Shown: positions 33,318 to 44,449, counted from the first letter of the stretch. The stretch is 64,000 nt of DNA from Arctopsyche grandis (GCF_051622035.1 NC_135356.1:29364290-29428289); one strand, 5' to 3'. Made by a program: numbers and translations. The notes: a model not told the origin generated them from the letters alone.

Positions 33318-33450
33318 GATTGTCGGCCAAAAGGCAGGAAAGAAGGCGGCAAGTTAAAAAAAAAACGCGATCGAGACACGTCGGTCACCGCCGAAGACCG
33401 GCCTCTACTGAGCGCATATTCGAGGAGAGTATGTAGTCACGGCTGCCAAC
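33318..33450 (-). promoter_or_regulatory. Flo1 5' untranslated region and probable promoter
   Basis: A GC-rich stretch directly upstream of the Flo1 start codon, containing CGATCGAGACACGTCGG and CGCCGAAGACCGGCC. It stands out from the AT-rich surroundings as expected for a housekeeping promoter. No TATA box or initiator was identified, so the start of transcription is not placed. Confidence 0.4.
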
Positions 33451-33698
33451 TGTCTTTAATCGATATGAGTTTTGGCCATAGCGTCGTGTCTAACATTGGT
33501 ATGTGGGTGCTTGTTTTTATCTTTAATGAATGTTTTATGGAATTATGCATTGTTTTATAAGCTAATTATATTTTTGATACTTGTTTTATTACTTAATTAT
33601 CACATTTCGCTGTAAAATCATGTTTCAACTATACATACGTACATACATATATCAAAATATGTCTCGAGTGCTATAGACCATCCAGTGTAGGAAGAGAC

Positions 33699-33754
33699 AG
33701 ATAAAACGCACATGCTGCCCTTTACGGTAAATGGACAGCATGTGCGTTTTATCT
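33699..33754. repeat. Perfect 19-bp hairpin
   Basis: AGATAAAACGCACATGCTG at 33699-33717 is exactly inverted at 33736-33754, with an 18-bp loop. It may be the core of a very small fold-back element. Confidence 0.7.
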
Positions 33755-33799
33755 CTACGAAAATCACAAATATCGAATAATGTGGAACTCGAGTTCTTG

Positions 33800-33934
33800 T
33801 TAATATGATAGTTCTTACTTAGTACTTGGTAGATCCGACTTCAAAATCAATCACTAATAACGTTTTCATGACTTAGAAAAAAATGTGTGTGTGTGTTAGT
33901 ATGAGTGTCTGTGTATTTTAGAGATTTTATACCA
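33800..33934 (+). repeat. Fragment of the repeat at 61850-62000
   Basis: Shares ACGTTTTCATGA, then TGTGTGTG, then GTGTCTGTGTATTTT with the region near 61915-61965, which leads into the CCGGAAGT repeat there. Here it is cut short by the 3' end of an RTE LINE at 33935. Confidence 0.5.
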
Positions 33935-35425
33935 TTCTTCTTCTTCTTGTTAATGCTTTGTCCGCATCCAGACGTTGGCGACCACCTCGTCGATTATTTG
34001 AATATATCCACATCGGTCTTCAGCGGCTCGGAACAGCTCTTCGGCGCTCAGATCGGTCCACATGCGCATGTTTCGAAGCCAAGATAACTTTTTCCTGCCA
34101 ATCCATTTTTTTCCTTCTATTTTCCCCATGGTTATCAAACGGAGAAATTCGTATTTTGGACCCCGTATCATGTGTCCGAGGTATTCCATCTTTCTCCGCT
34201 TGATGACAGAAACAAGTTCCCTGCCTCTCCCCATCATGCCGAGGACAGCTTCATTTGATATCTTTTTGGTCCACGGAATCTTCAGCATACGCCTATAGAC
34301 CCACATCTCAAAAGCTTCAATGCGGCTGATCATCTTGGTTTTCAGAGTCCACGTCTCACATCCGTGTAGTAATACTGTCCAGACGTAGCTCTTCGCGAAT
34401 CTCAACCGCGTATGAAGATTGAGATGCTTGTTTGTAAGCGCCGCCTTCATTTTTACAAATGCTGTTCTAGCCATCTCGATGCGGATTCTTAGATCTTCAT
34501 CTGGGTCCATCTCTTCATTCAGCCAGGTACCCAGGTATTTGAATCTTTTTACTCTTTCTATCACCTCTCCATCCAAGGTTAGATTCCCGGTGTCTGTTTG
34601 CATTCTATCCACTATCATAAATTTTGTCTTCTTTAGATTTATGCGCAGACCTCTTCGATTGCTTTCTTGATGTACACGGTCTAGAGATCTTTGCAGGTCT
34701 GCTAAATTTTCAGCGACTAGTGCCGTGTCATCAGCATATCTTAATTGGTGATCGTCTCGCCACCCACCTTGATGCCCTCCGCCTCTTGGAGAGCATCGTG
34801 GAAGATGGATTCGGTGTAGGTGTTAAAAAGAGTAGGTGATAGGATGCATCCTTGCCTGACGCCCCGTTCTATAGGAATCTCATCAGTGAATTGATCATCG
34901 ACACGTACTACTGCAGTCTGATTCCAATAAATATTTCGTAGCAATCTGACATCTCTGTCATCCAGGCCAATATTTTTTAATGTTTCCATCAGGCGAGCGT
35001 GTTGGACACGGTCAAAGGCCTTTTCAAAGTCTATAAAGCAGATGTACACAGGTTTACGGGCTTCTCTGCATCTTTGGAGTAGTGTTTTCATACAGAAAAG
35101 GGCCTCTCGGGTACCCAAGCCTTGTCTGAACCCAAACTGCTCTCTGCTAATCGCCTCTTCACACCGTGAGTAAATTCTGCCCTGTATTATCTTTAGTAGG
35201 ATCTTCAATGTGTGACTCATTAGGCTAATTATTCTGAAGTCGCTACACGTCCTCGCGTTACTCTTTTTGGGCAACGGGATAAATATGGATTGTAACCAAT
35301 CGCTAGGTACTTCGCCTGATAAATATATTTTATTGAAGAGTTTTGTTAGATCTTCTATGTTATCGTCGTCCAATAACTTGAGAAATTCGGCAGGAATCAG
35401 ATCCGGTCCAGTAGCTTTCCGACTT
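33935..35425 (-). pseudogene. RTE-type LINE ORF2, copy 2
   Basis: An endonuclease-reverse transcriptase of the RTE type on the minus strand. The RT domain starts near 35373: EVPSDWLQSIFIPLPKK, then FIDFEKAFDRVQHARL (box A, Asp), RGVRQGCILSPTLFN (box B) and, after a one-base frame break near 34741, [12 protein letters not shown] (box C, catalytic DD). The C-terminal region follows ([39 protein letters not shown]) and ends [15 protein letters not shown] at about 33950. A (CTT)n-type 3' end is present. The N-terminal endonuclease is missing, so this is a 5'-truncated insertion. It is very close to copy 1 at 21925-22712, which implies recent activity. Confidence 0.9.
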
Positions 35426-35500
35426 GTAGGCGGGGTAGCGATGTGTTGACAGCGCTGTTGGATGATCAGAAGGTTGCGTAGATCACGTCGGGGTCACCAA
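35426..35500 (-). mobile_element. LTR retrotransposon internal edge with primer-binding site
   Basis: Reading the minus strand, the LTR end CCGCCTACA is followed by TTGGTGACCCCGACGTGATC (35500-35481), the form of a tRNA primer-binding site. The internal region is otherwise lost, replaced by the RTE copy. Confidence 0.55.
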
Positions 35501-36277
35501 TGTAGGCGGTTGTACATGTGTGTTGACCGTATCCCGGCCTAACGAAACACTGTTGTGCTAGTTTTATAAAGTTTTATTGTTTGCCTATGGTTGTACAAAG
35601 GTATGGTATTTGTGGGCAAAAGTATGTCGTTCAGCGGTCTCTGGATATGGTAGAGTGTCGCTGGCTCGGCATTCAGCTATGTTCAGAAGGTCTCTGGATG
35701 CGGCAGTGTGTTGCTGGCTCGTTGTTCGGCTATGTTCGGAAGGTCTCTGGATACGGCAGTGTGTTGCTGGCTCGTCCGGCTGGTTGATCTTCCAAGTCCG
35801 CGTAGTGTAGTGGTGGCTGGTCAGGAGCTGTATGTCGACGCTTGCTGCTGTGGGTCGACTGGCGTTGTTTGGGTTGTACCTCCTTTTATAGTGTTTCTGG
35901 AATCGCCTGACCGATGGTGGTGGTTTGTTGATGCGTAAGAAAGGAATGCACTTTTGTCGAGGCGTAGAATTTTCTGGAACGATTGATGGAAGTGGTTGTT
36001 GATGCGTAAGCGCATGTGCTTGTTGATGCGTGAACGAGGAATGCACTTTTGTCGAGGCGTAGAATTTTCTGGAATGATTGGCGCCGTTCCGCTCGATGTG
36101 GTTTAATGGTGGCGGCGTGTTTCGACCGTTTTGGTTCCACTCGACTGGTAGGGGCGTTCCGCTTGAGTTTAATATAATGACTGCAGGTGTACGACGTCTG
36201 GTTTTCGGGAATGTAGTTTGTTGTTGCGGAATATTCTCGAATGTTTCGATGACGATGACGACGACGAGATTCCTACA
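35501..36277 (-). mobile_element. LTR, 777 bp, minus orientation
   Basis: On the minus strand it runs from TGTAGGAATCTC (36277) to CCGCCTACA (35501), giving TG...CA ends with matched TGTAGG/CCTACA termini. It is GC-rich and internally repetitive. No second LTR is in the window. The family could be gypsy-like or BEL-like and cannot be decided without the pol gene. Confidence 0.6.
35636..35785 (+). repeat. 53-bp tandem repeat inside the LTR
   Basis: GGTCTCTGG occurs at 35636, 35689 and 35742, exactly 53 bp apart, each followed by a GGCAGTGTG-like and GCTGGCTCG block. A second internal duplication, with AGGAATGCACTTTTGTCGAG at 35942 and 36037, is 95 bp apart. Confidence 0.85.
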
Positions 36278-36324
36278 GACTCTTTGCTAGTTTTATAGCA
36301 TGTTCCACTTCGGATTTCAATATA

Positions 36325-37910
36325 CAGTCACGAAAATGGAAAGTGGAACAAGGAGATTATGCGTAAAATTTCACCTTAAAATGTTTAAAACCAACACCCA
36401 AAGTCGTTAAAATAGTAGACGATATCGTAATGCAATATTTAAAGAAGAGAAGTGTTAAAATTATATAACAGAAAGGGGGCGAGACAAGTTTTATGGCTGA
36501 TTGGCTTTAACGACGGTGTGTCGATGTCGCGCAAAAATGATATTTGGGATTAAAATAACAGTTTACATGTACATTTTTCATTTTATTTCGATCATATAAA
36601 CTATCTACAAATTAATAAAAAAGAAATTAATATTTGGTTGCGGCTCCTTTTGCTTTTATCACAGCTTTTATTCTACTAGGCATGAAATCTATCAAAACTC
36701 TCAGAATTTCATCGTTTATCTTTACAGCAGCGATTTAAAACTGCTGTAGAGATAAGAATAGACCTCTCCAGTGAATTTTCAATCAAAGTATGTGCCCAAA
36801 TTATAAAAAATCGACTTCGAGAAGCAGGACTTTACGCTCGGAGACCTGCGAAAAAACCACTTCTAACGATAAAAATGATGCTGACTCGATTAGAATGGGC
36901 AAAAAGGCATGAAAATTGGATGTCATTGGATTGGCAACGAGTCATGTTTTCGGATGAATCCAAATTTAACCTGTTCAGCTCTGATGGATATCAATATGTT
37001 CGACGCAAAGTTGGAGAAAAATACAAACAAAATTGCACCCAGAAAATAGTGAAGCATCCTCCAAGTCAAATGGTCTGGGGATGCTTTTCTTATTCTGGAA
37101 TTGGTCGCATGAAGTTTGTCGAAGGATTTGTAAACGGAATAAATGTATAAAAAAATTTTGGAAGAAAGTTTCATTCCATCGATGGAAAACCACCTTTCAA
37201 ATTTTGATGATGTTATTTTTCAAGATGACTCCGCGCTTTGTCATAGAGCTAAAACAGTAATTATCATTATTCTTTTAATGCTGTTGAATGTCATTAATAA
37301 GATTTCGAGCAAAAAATTGAAGTATTTTCATGAATTTTCTGCAGGTACGGGATTATTTGCAGAAATTGGGAGTTTCCACACTAACATGGTCAGGAAATAG
37401 TCCCGATTTGAACCCGATAGAAAGACTCTGGATGGCCATTAAGTGCCGAATTAATAAATATAACATCACATCTGTACACTCATTAAAGGAAATAATAGAA
37501 AAATTGTGGTACGATGAATCGATTGAAATTCCGAGAATTTTGATAGATTCCATGCCTAGTAGAATAAAAGCTGTGATAAAAGCAAAAGGAGCCACAACCA
37601 AATATTAATTTCTTTTTTATTAATTTGTAAATAGTTTATATGACTGAAATAAAATGAAAAATGTACATTTAAACTGTTATTTTAATCCCAAATATCATTC
37701 TTGCGCGACATCGACACACCGTCGTTAAAACCAATCAGCCATAAAACTTTTCTCGCCCCCTTTCTGTTATATATTTTTAACACTTCTCTTTTTTAAATAG
37801 TGCACTACGATATTATCTACTATTTTAACGACTTTGGGTGTTGGTTTTAAACATTTAAAGCTGAAATTTTACGCATAATCTCCTTGTTCCACTTTCCATT
37901 TTCGTGACTG
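36325..37910 (+). mobile_element. Tc1-type element with inverted duplication of its 3' end
   Basis: Flanked by TA (36323-36324, 37911-37912). The two ends are inverted copies over about 386 bp (36325-36711 and 37525-37910, roughly 95% identical by eye), far longer than a normal Tc1 TIR. The repeat includes the C-terminal transposase codons, so the left end is a flipped copy of the right end that has replaced the original 5' end and N-terminal coding region. Confidence 0.9.
36740..37608 (+). pseudogene. Tc1-family transposase, N-terminus lost
   Basis: The reading starts mid-protein near IDLSSEFSIKVCAQIIKN and continues ARRPAKKPLLT, then VMFSDESKFNLFSSDG (first Asp), MVWGCFSYSGIG, DVIFQDDSALCHRAKT (second Asp), NSPDLNPIERLW (final Glu) and ends KGATTKY. 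The helix-turn-helix DNA-binding half is absent, replaced by the inverted 3' end. One frame break lies near 37147 (loss of about one base in an A-run). An 88-bp segment at 37257-37344 runs GTAATT...TTCTGCAG and, if spliced, joins KT to VRDYLQKLG in frame: it looks like a true intron. All three acidic residues survive. Confidence 0.88.
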
Positions 37911-38109
37911 TATATGGTCCCGTTTCTGGATCTTCAATATGCCCTCCGGTTTCTCTATTGTCTTTAAAGAGCAATTTTGTGTACTCGGTCCATTCTGATT
38001 TCTTCTCATCCATATTTAAAATGATTTTTCCATTTTTATTCCTAAGGAGTATGAAATCTTTTTTTCTGAATGATCCTGTTGCTTCTTTTAGTCATCTTAA
38101 TATTTCATT

Positions 38110-38390
38110 ATTTGATTTTTACCTTTTGAACTAATTCTATCTTTTTGATATTTTATGCTTATATATTTGAAAGTATATAAATTAATTTAAAAAAATTTGA
38201 ACATAATCCGATAGCCGGAAGTAGAACTTTTGTCTTATGTGATTTTCTCTACATTAGCCCTCAATTTGTATCGAAAATGTTATGATTCCGTTGTGTGCGT
38301 CTCTGTCGAATTTTATTTTTTAGATTTCTTATATTCTTCAAATATCTAAACAGATAAAGTCATGGGTTGGTCATATGCGAATTTTTTTTT
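38110..38390 (+). repeat. CCGGAAGT-rich repeat, 3' fragment
   Basis: Colinear with 11040-11330 and 62560-62800: GCCGGAAGTAGAACTTTTGTC, then TTTGTATCGAAAATGTT, then GTCATGGGTTGGTCA. Only the final third of the repeat is present. Confidence 0.6.
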
Positions 38391-38640
38391 ATTGTTGAAA
38401 TACATACTCAGTGGTTTTCAAATATCAAAAATTGTCTTTATTTCCATCATAGTGAAGCTTAAGATATTTCATTTTCACCATAGCATTGTAGGGAATCACA
38501 CGTGTTCTCAAAAGTTATACATATACACGTGTCAGGGACAGGTACGTTTCAGAAAATATATATGCCTATAAAAATTTTCCCCGTTCGACTTTAATATGCA
38601 CGAACTTAAATATCAGGAAAAAAGACGAGTTAAATCTCAT

Positions 38641-38791
38641 TGGTAGCGTTAATACTAGCGGTATCTACCGCGGTATTTGATAGAACTATCAAATACCGCG
38701 TGTTCGAACGCTATTACTCATGCATATGATCTGCGGTATTTGATAGATCTATCAAATACCGCGGTAGATACCGCTAGTGTTAACGCTACCA
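38641..38791. mobile_element. 151-bp fold-back element with nested hairpins
   Basis: The left end TGGTAGCGTTAATACTAGCG is inverted at the right end (one mismatch). The outer arms are about 44 bp. Within each half lies a further near-perfect palindrome, CGGTATTTGATAG...CTATCAAATACCG, twice. The whole could extrude as a cruciform. Confidence 0.85.
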
Positions 38792-38799
38792 GTCGCTGC

Positions 38800-40118
38800 C
38801 TCCAATAGAAAAAATTTCATCTAGTGATCTGGTAAAGAAAAACTCTTGATTAGATTTGGAGAAAAAGCTTGTTTCGCACAACATCTTCCACCATATTATA
38901 TGATCCATATGGCCGTACAAAATATGGATGTCTCGCTGCCATTCTGGATTACGACACCCTGTTCTTTAGTAAGTGATGTGATCATGAAACCACGTATTCT
39001 ATGAAAATATTAAAATAAAGTACCATCTTATAAGGAAGAGAAATTAACATCAACATAAAGATAAACTATCTTTTAAGTCTTATGAATAGTTAAAAAAAAT
39101 AGGAATAATTGGGAAGCAATTTTTGAGAGGCGAAATCGATTAATATCGTAATCAAAGTAGGTTTCCCAGCCGAGACATGGGCAGAAAGAAAAATAAAGTA
39201 AAAATTCAACTGATGATGTAAGTATCACGCCAGAAGGAAATTTTAAACATGATATATATTTTAATATTATTGATACTGTAATTGCAAATATAACAACTAG
39301 ATTTCATGCAGCAAATAAAATAAATTCACCTGGAACTGTCCATCAATAAATGAAGATGACTTTAGGATTCCAACAAAACAATTATATGATTTTTATCATG
39401 ATGATATTGCAGAAGATTTAGAGAAATAATCAATACATTTGGAATCTGTTTATGAAGTGAATTTTAAAGATAAATAACTGTTAATACCCAATAATTTCAT
39501 CAACGAGATTAAATTGTTATAAACTTAAATTAAATTAAATTGTTACGAACGTAATCAGAATCCCTTTTTTCGAACATTGGTATAGCTACTATGTATTTCG
39601 CAAAATTGATTATCGGACTTCGGACTACTTTGCGCACAAGTAGAATTAGCAACAAAAATGCAATTTTACCGAAATAGTAAGTTTGATCTATAGTAAATTT
39701 GACTAAATAGACATTTCAATAATGTGTATTAATTTTATCGATATCCCGTTACTATAGACGCCACACGAATTATTAAATTCTCACAGTAATATAATATTAG
39801 TGCAAATGTAACTAGAATAGAATTTCAAATACTGACATTATTTAAATTCTCACGATCTAACTTAAAGTAAGATGAGACCAATATAATACAATAATGCAAA
39901 ATGTTGACTTCATCAAATTCCGTGGGAACGCGAAGTCTAGATGAATATAATATGAGACTTGTGTACATAAATGCAATAATGCATTAACGCAGGAACGCCA
40001 ACGATGACATCAGCATATAATCAATGAATACCACAAAGCGCTACTAAGCTCAAGTGTCGGTTCTTAGTTCTCACAACCTACATAAAACATTGACATCAGC
40101 AAACCATTGCTATTGTTA
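38800..40118. other. Intergenic, no gene recognised
   Basis: AT-rich sequence with no recognised gene, RNA or complete element. Confidence 0.4.
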
Positions 40119-40510
40119 TGTGGGAAAATAGGAGAGGATTTCCAAACCTAATGGAATTCGTGCGTAGACAATAGACGCCCCCCAGGTTAGGCTAACTGTC
40201 CAGCGTGTCCAGATAATGGACACGCTGGAGTTCTCACAGACCTGGTTGAGCTCCTGCGTAAACAATAGGTAAGCTAGAGGAGATTAATAGGACCCGTACG
40301 CGTCTATAAAATAGACACGCTAATGAATCGCAGAGGCTATGTTGTGCAAAGTGTTCTTTAAAATGAGATACACACATTAGATCAGATATTCTGGAGTGAG
40401 TTGTGGTTCCATGTGGACCTCTTGAATCATTGAATAAATGCTGTGAAGCGACTTTGGTCCTAAATTTGGATCATGAACCCACCCATATGCAGCACTACAT
40501 AAATCGTAGA
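40119..40510 (+). mobile_element. Probable LTR related to 29298-29610
   Basis: Begins TGTGGGAAAATAGG and shares GAGAGGAT.TCC...CCTAATGGAATT, GATAATGGACACGCTG and a GATACACACAT.AG.T.A block with the LTR at 29298. The right end is not certain. Confidence 0.45.
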
Positions 40511-40706
40511 CAGAACGAGAGTCAGTATTAGTCTTGGGCGGTGGAGTTTCCATTTCCCAAGAAAGGGGGGGTTAATTATTGTTAATTGCTATTGTCCTAC
40601 ATAGCTAGAGAGCAAAAAAAGGTTGATAATGGTGGACCCTTTTTCTGGATAAGAGTATCCTGACCGCCTTTCCTTAGTCAGTATAAGCTAACAATAGTAT
40701 AATATC

Positions 40707-40856
40707 CAGTGGCGGCTTGTGAAAATTCACAGGGGTGGACTGCGAAGATGAATCGGACTGTAGTACCACGTTGACCATACCCGTGACTGAATGAAAACAA
40801 AAATAGCATGCATACTGGCAGGGCTGCAGTCCGCAGTCCATATGGACGAGCCACTA
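40707..40856. mobile_element. hAT-type MITE
   Basis: Left end CAGTGGCGGCTTGTG, right end CATATGGACGAGCCACTA. The left end matches the element end at 57602 (CAGTGGCGGCTCGTGAGAATT when reversed). About 150 bp. No clear 8-bp duplication remains. Confidence 0.5.
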
Positions 40857-41642
40857 CCGATAAGATCAGTCTAGTTCGGTATAATATATGATCAGTTAGA
40901 TCAGTATGAGCGTGAGCTCATAATTAGCGTATAATAAACCCAGTACAGTATGGTCAGAACATCACACCAGCCCATTCAATACATAATCTACTACGTGATA
41001 TCGTCTCAAGCAGGCGCGTAACTACATACTATGTCGCATGGGCGTGCGGTGCGTGCGGGCCTTTTAGATTTAGGGGCCCAAAAGGTTTTAAAATAAAAAT
41101 ACTAGACATTTTTCAAATAAAAATCTTGAAAGCCTTCTTAAAACTATTCATATGACTAATAGGAAACACTATTTATTTAAAATTTTATGCTCCAAATTTG
41201 ATACGCAACACATTGCGTGTTGAATTTTCACCCATCTGTTCTCCTTCTCACGACATTCAATAGTTTTCCGTAATGGTAGAGTAACAATAATTGTCTGTAA
41301 TTATCTATAAAAACGATGTTAAAAAAAAAAGTCTTTGAAATATGTAATTGCATAATTTGCGACTTTGAAGTGGAGGAAAAAGAATATTTAAATTATGTGA
41401 GTTAATTACCAATTTAATTTTAATAACAAAAATACTAATGGGGACCTTTTTCTAACATTTGCATGCAGGCCTAATTTTTCTTGTTACGCCACTGGTTCAT
41501 AGTTCTCAAAGTTTAGAAGCTGAAGTTCAAGTGTATTCGAATACACTAAAGTGTATGTATACAAGCATAATACAAATATTTAGCGTATAAAGAGTCTCTT
41601 TCATGTTTCCCGAAACATAATTGAAAATAATAAAAATACGGG

Positions 41643-41722
41643 TCTACCTCACGGGCCCGAATGTGAAACGCCCGAAAACGTAAAGATCGAGTGTTTCACA
41701 TTCGGGCCCGTCACGGAGACCG
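41643..41722. repeat. Fold-back family F, small copy
   Basis: Left arm GGTCTACCTCACGGGCCCGA and right arm TCGGGCCCGTCACGGAGACC, with ATGTGAAAC/GTTTCACAT continuing inward. This 80-bp palindrome uses the same ends as the larger neighbour at 41725-42055. Confidence 0.75.
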
Positions 41723-41724
41723 TA

Positions 41725-42055
41725 AAAATACGGGTCTACGTGACGAGCCAGAATGTTAAATTACAGAAAACACAAATATCGGAAGGCAAAGATCGAAAGT
41801 CGAAAGATCTTAAGTCGAGGAACAGGCTTTTCCTCCCGTATTAATGTGCGCGCGCAGAATACGGGAGGAAAAGCCTGTTCCTCTTGTTCCTGTTGTATCC
41901 TGCTCGCGCAAATTAAGTGAGTATGTACCGTTTACCATGCACCCTTTTTTTTGATCTTTCGACTTAAGATCTTTCGATTTTCGATCTTTGCCTTCCGATA
42001 TTTGCGTTTTCTGTAATTTAACATTCTGGCTCGTCACGGAGACCGTAAAAATACA
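41725..42055. mobile_element. Fold-back family F, large copy with inner palindrome
   Basis: Outer arms: 41733-41818 (GGGTCTACGTGACGAGCC ... AAAGATCTTAAGTCGA) and 41960-42045 (reverse). An inner palindrome (41818-41884) has arms GAGGAACAGGCTTTTCCTCC and GGAGGAAAAGCCTGTTCCTC around a GTATT...AATAC core. Two nested hairpins in one element. A single arm is also found in Flo1 intron 6. Confidence 0.8.
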
Positions 42056-42159
42056 TATGTATGTACAACTCATGAAACGCAAACCATAACAAAGTTTGTT
42101 GACAATGGTTACATAAAAAAATACAAATTTCTCTGTATACACCATATAAGTGGTTCATT

Positions 42160-42650
42160 ATATAATCTTTTTTGACTTATTTATATTTGACAGACTATTA
42201 GCTCATTTGGAGCCCTTTTTTTCACGTGCAAGTGTATCTATTGTATCTGCCTAGTCGAGGCACTAGGTAGGTATTGAGGTAATTTACGAACCTATGAAAA
42301 ACCCCCTGCGACATCATCACGCCAGGTTCCTGGTTCGATTGTGACGTAAAACGCAAATATACCAAGCCGTTAAATTTGTTAGGTAAAGGTGTGTGTGTAT
42401 GTGAGTTGTTCCGATGATTTGGCTAGCGGTATTGCGGAAGGGTCACTGGGTATTAATACCCTGATGCTGGGGCTCAGCTGCCAGGTCCAGTGCCGTTGTC
42501 GCCACCGAACGCTGAACACGCACCAGAGGTGAGCACCACACCCCAAACACTACAACATCACATGGAGGAGGGCCAGACCCTCAAAAAAGAGTAAAACAGT
42601 CATGCGACCTTTGCCGATTACCACTTGGCTACTCCGATCAGGATCAAAGC
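42160..42650. other. GC-richer unclassified block
   Basis: A stretch of raised GC content with no clear frame or termini (for example GGTATTAATACC at about 42450 and GGGCCAGACCCTC at about 42568). It may be a retroelement UTR. No gene called. Confidence 0.25.
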
Positions 42651-43385
42651 ATCAAGAAATCGCGTAGAACAGGCCTGTTCAGGAGCCTTAACACTTTTCA
42701 ATGTCTTTTTAACTACACTCCACAGACCATCTTTTCAGCCGCTTGTTTTCACGCTGAATGTTCAAAAGAACTTTTTTTTTAAGTGGGTGCTGAAATCTAA
42801 TGTGAAACAAAAAGTGGTTTTTTGGGAAGCATTTGCTGCCACAAACGAGTTGATTTACAGCTTGTGTACTGTCCCCCCCAGTCATTAAATTTTCCGTATT
42901 GAAAATGACCAAATATACAGCTCAGATCACATTAAAACTATTATCCCTTTAACGAATTGAAATAAGGTAATTACAATACAATCGACGACTTCATTTGGAT
43001 AAGGTTATGATATAAAAAATAGCGTCTCAGTAATCGGTCAGCTTGCACTATATGGAACTTGCGAATTTGGCGCGAAATGCTCTGTATTATTGCCATGCGG
43101 CTTCCAAACCCCTCCTTCTAAACTCCCAGCTAATCACTCGCCATCGAATAAAACGAAACGTCTCAACATAGCAGCTTTTGAGCGTGCGTCGCGTATCAGA
43201 TGTCGAATATTTTTAGACGGCGTCAAGTGATTCGATCAACCTGACCAAGTAAGCGGAACTTCTTTGGCCAATCCGATTTCCGGTATACATACAGGGGGGG
43301 AAATTATATTTCACATTATTCGATACAACAGAATACGTGTATAAAGTCGACTTAGGACCTAACCAACCTTTGGTTGGTTATAATT

Positions 43386-43482
43386 AGAGACCGGAATCTG
43401 AAGGGGCTGTTTATTGTTCAAAGGATTTACAACAATGGAACAATAGGTGGCACGTTTCCGGCCCCTTCAGATTCCGACCTCT
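43386..43482. mobile_element. Small MITE, copy 1
   Basis: Arms AGAGACCGGAATCTGAAGGG and CCCCTTCAGATTCCGACCTCT. The centre carries TTGTTCAAAGGATTTACAAC. The centre is shared with 47034-47152. Confidence 0.65.
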
Positions 43483-43755
43483 AGTTATAATATTCAAAAT
43501 AGCGTCTCAATATATTTGACAATATTGACATTTCAATATATATTTTTTAGCACATTCTACCTAAAACTTATACATATAAGTCAATATTATTCTTACAATG
43601 TACAAATGTAATCGTTAAATTTGGTTAAATATTTTGTCATCAAAATAATAAGACTTTATAATTTTATTTAAATATGTGATCAGGATCATTATGAAATAAA
43701 CTTTCGATACAATCTAACTTCACTTCAATATACATAACATACTGACCATTTGTTT

Positions 43756-43771
<16 letters not shown>

Positions 43772-43837
<66 letters not shown>
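43772..43837 (+). repeat. (TA)n microsatellite
   Basis: About 33 TA units after a run of A. Confidence 0.9.
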
Positions 43838-43841
<4 letters not shown>

Positions 43842-44433
43842 CAAGTAATTAGGTAAATGGCTTAGTTTAGTGCACAATCTAAGCACGATTAATTAGTTAG
43901 TCTTTTTTTTGTTTTGCAATATTCAAATACCTACATTGTAACTAACCTAAATACTATGAAAATAACTTAACTTGATCTAAATATCAAATACCACAAATAA
44001 CTATAAAAAAAATCAGCTGATTTTGAGCATTTTATTCACTGAAAAGGCACATTTGCATATATTAGTTACAAATAGCCTTAGTATGGTTTTGAGATGTAAG
44101 CTGGTGAATATTTTCGGAATGACGTTGACGAGGATTAAAATCAGTTAATGTGACGCGTCTAATTTCGACCTAAGCGTCGTTTTGTAGCTTTAATTTTAGA
44201 CTTTCGCAAGTCCCACCGATCACAATCACCGTGGCCTATATTTTTTCTTTCTAAATATATCTCCTACTCTATTTGCGAACTCTTCCCTAGCCTTTCTCGC
44301 ATACATACTCGACATACTTCCGACAAGCGTTCATTGTTGAAAGTTTGCGGGCTTAACTTTGTTCAAATTCGCATCGAAAATTGACCGGGTAAAATTTGAC
44401 GGGTGCTGTTTTGTGGCTCATGATTCAAGTCTG

Positions 44434-44443
44434 CTATTTATAG
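44434..44443 (+). promoter_or_regulatory. Candidate MEF2 site
   Basis: CTATTTATAG is a perfect match to the MEF2 consensus YTAWWWWTAR. It lies 1.94 kb upstream of the start codon of the probable myofilin gene, in a GC-richer segment (44140-44600). MEF2 drives many insect muscle genes. In AT-rich DNA a match can arise by chance. Confidence 0.3.
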
Positions 44444-44449
44444 CTGTCT

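Noticed and set aside
35577-36290. Overlapping frames up to 153 aa in the 35.6-36.3 kb block
   Set aside because: They are translations of the 53-bp and 95-bp internal repeats of an LTR. No protein family pattern.
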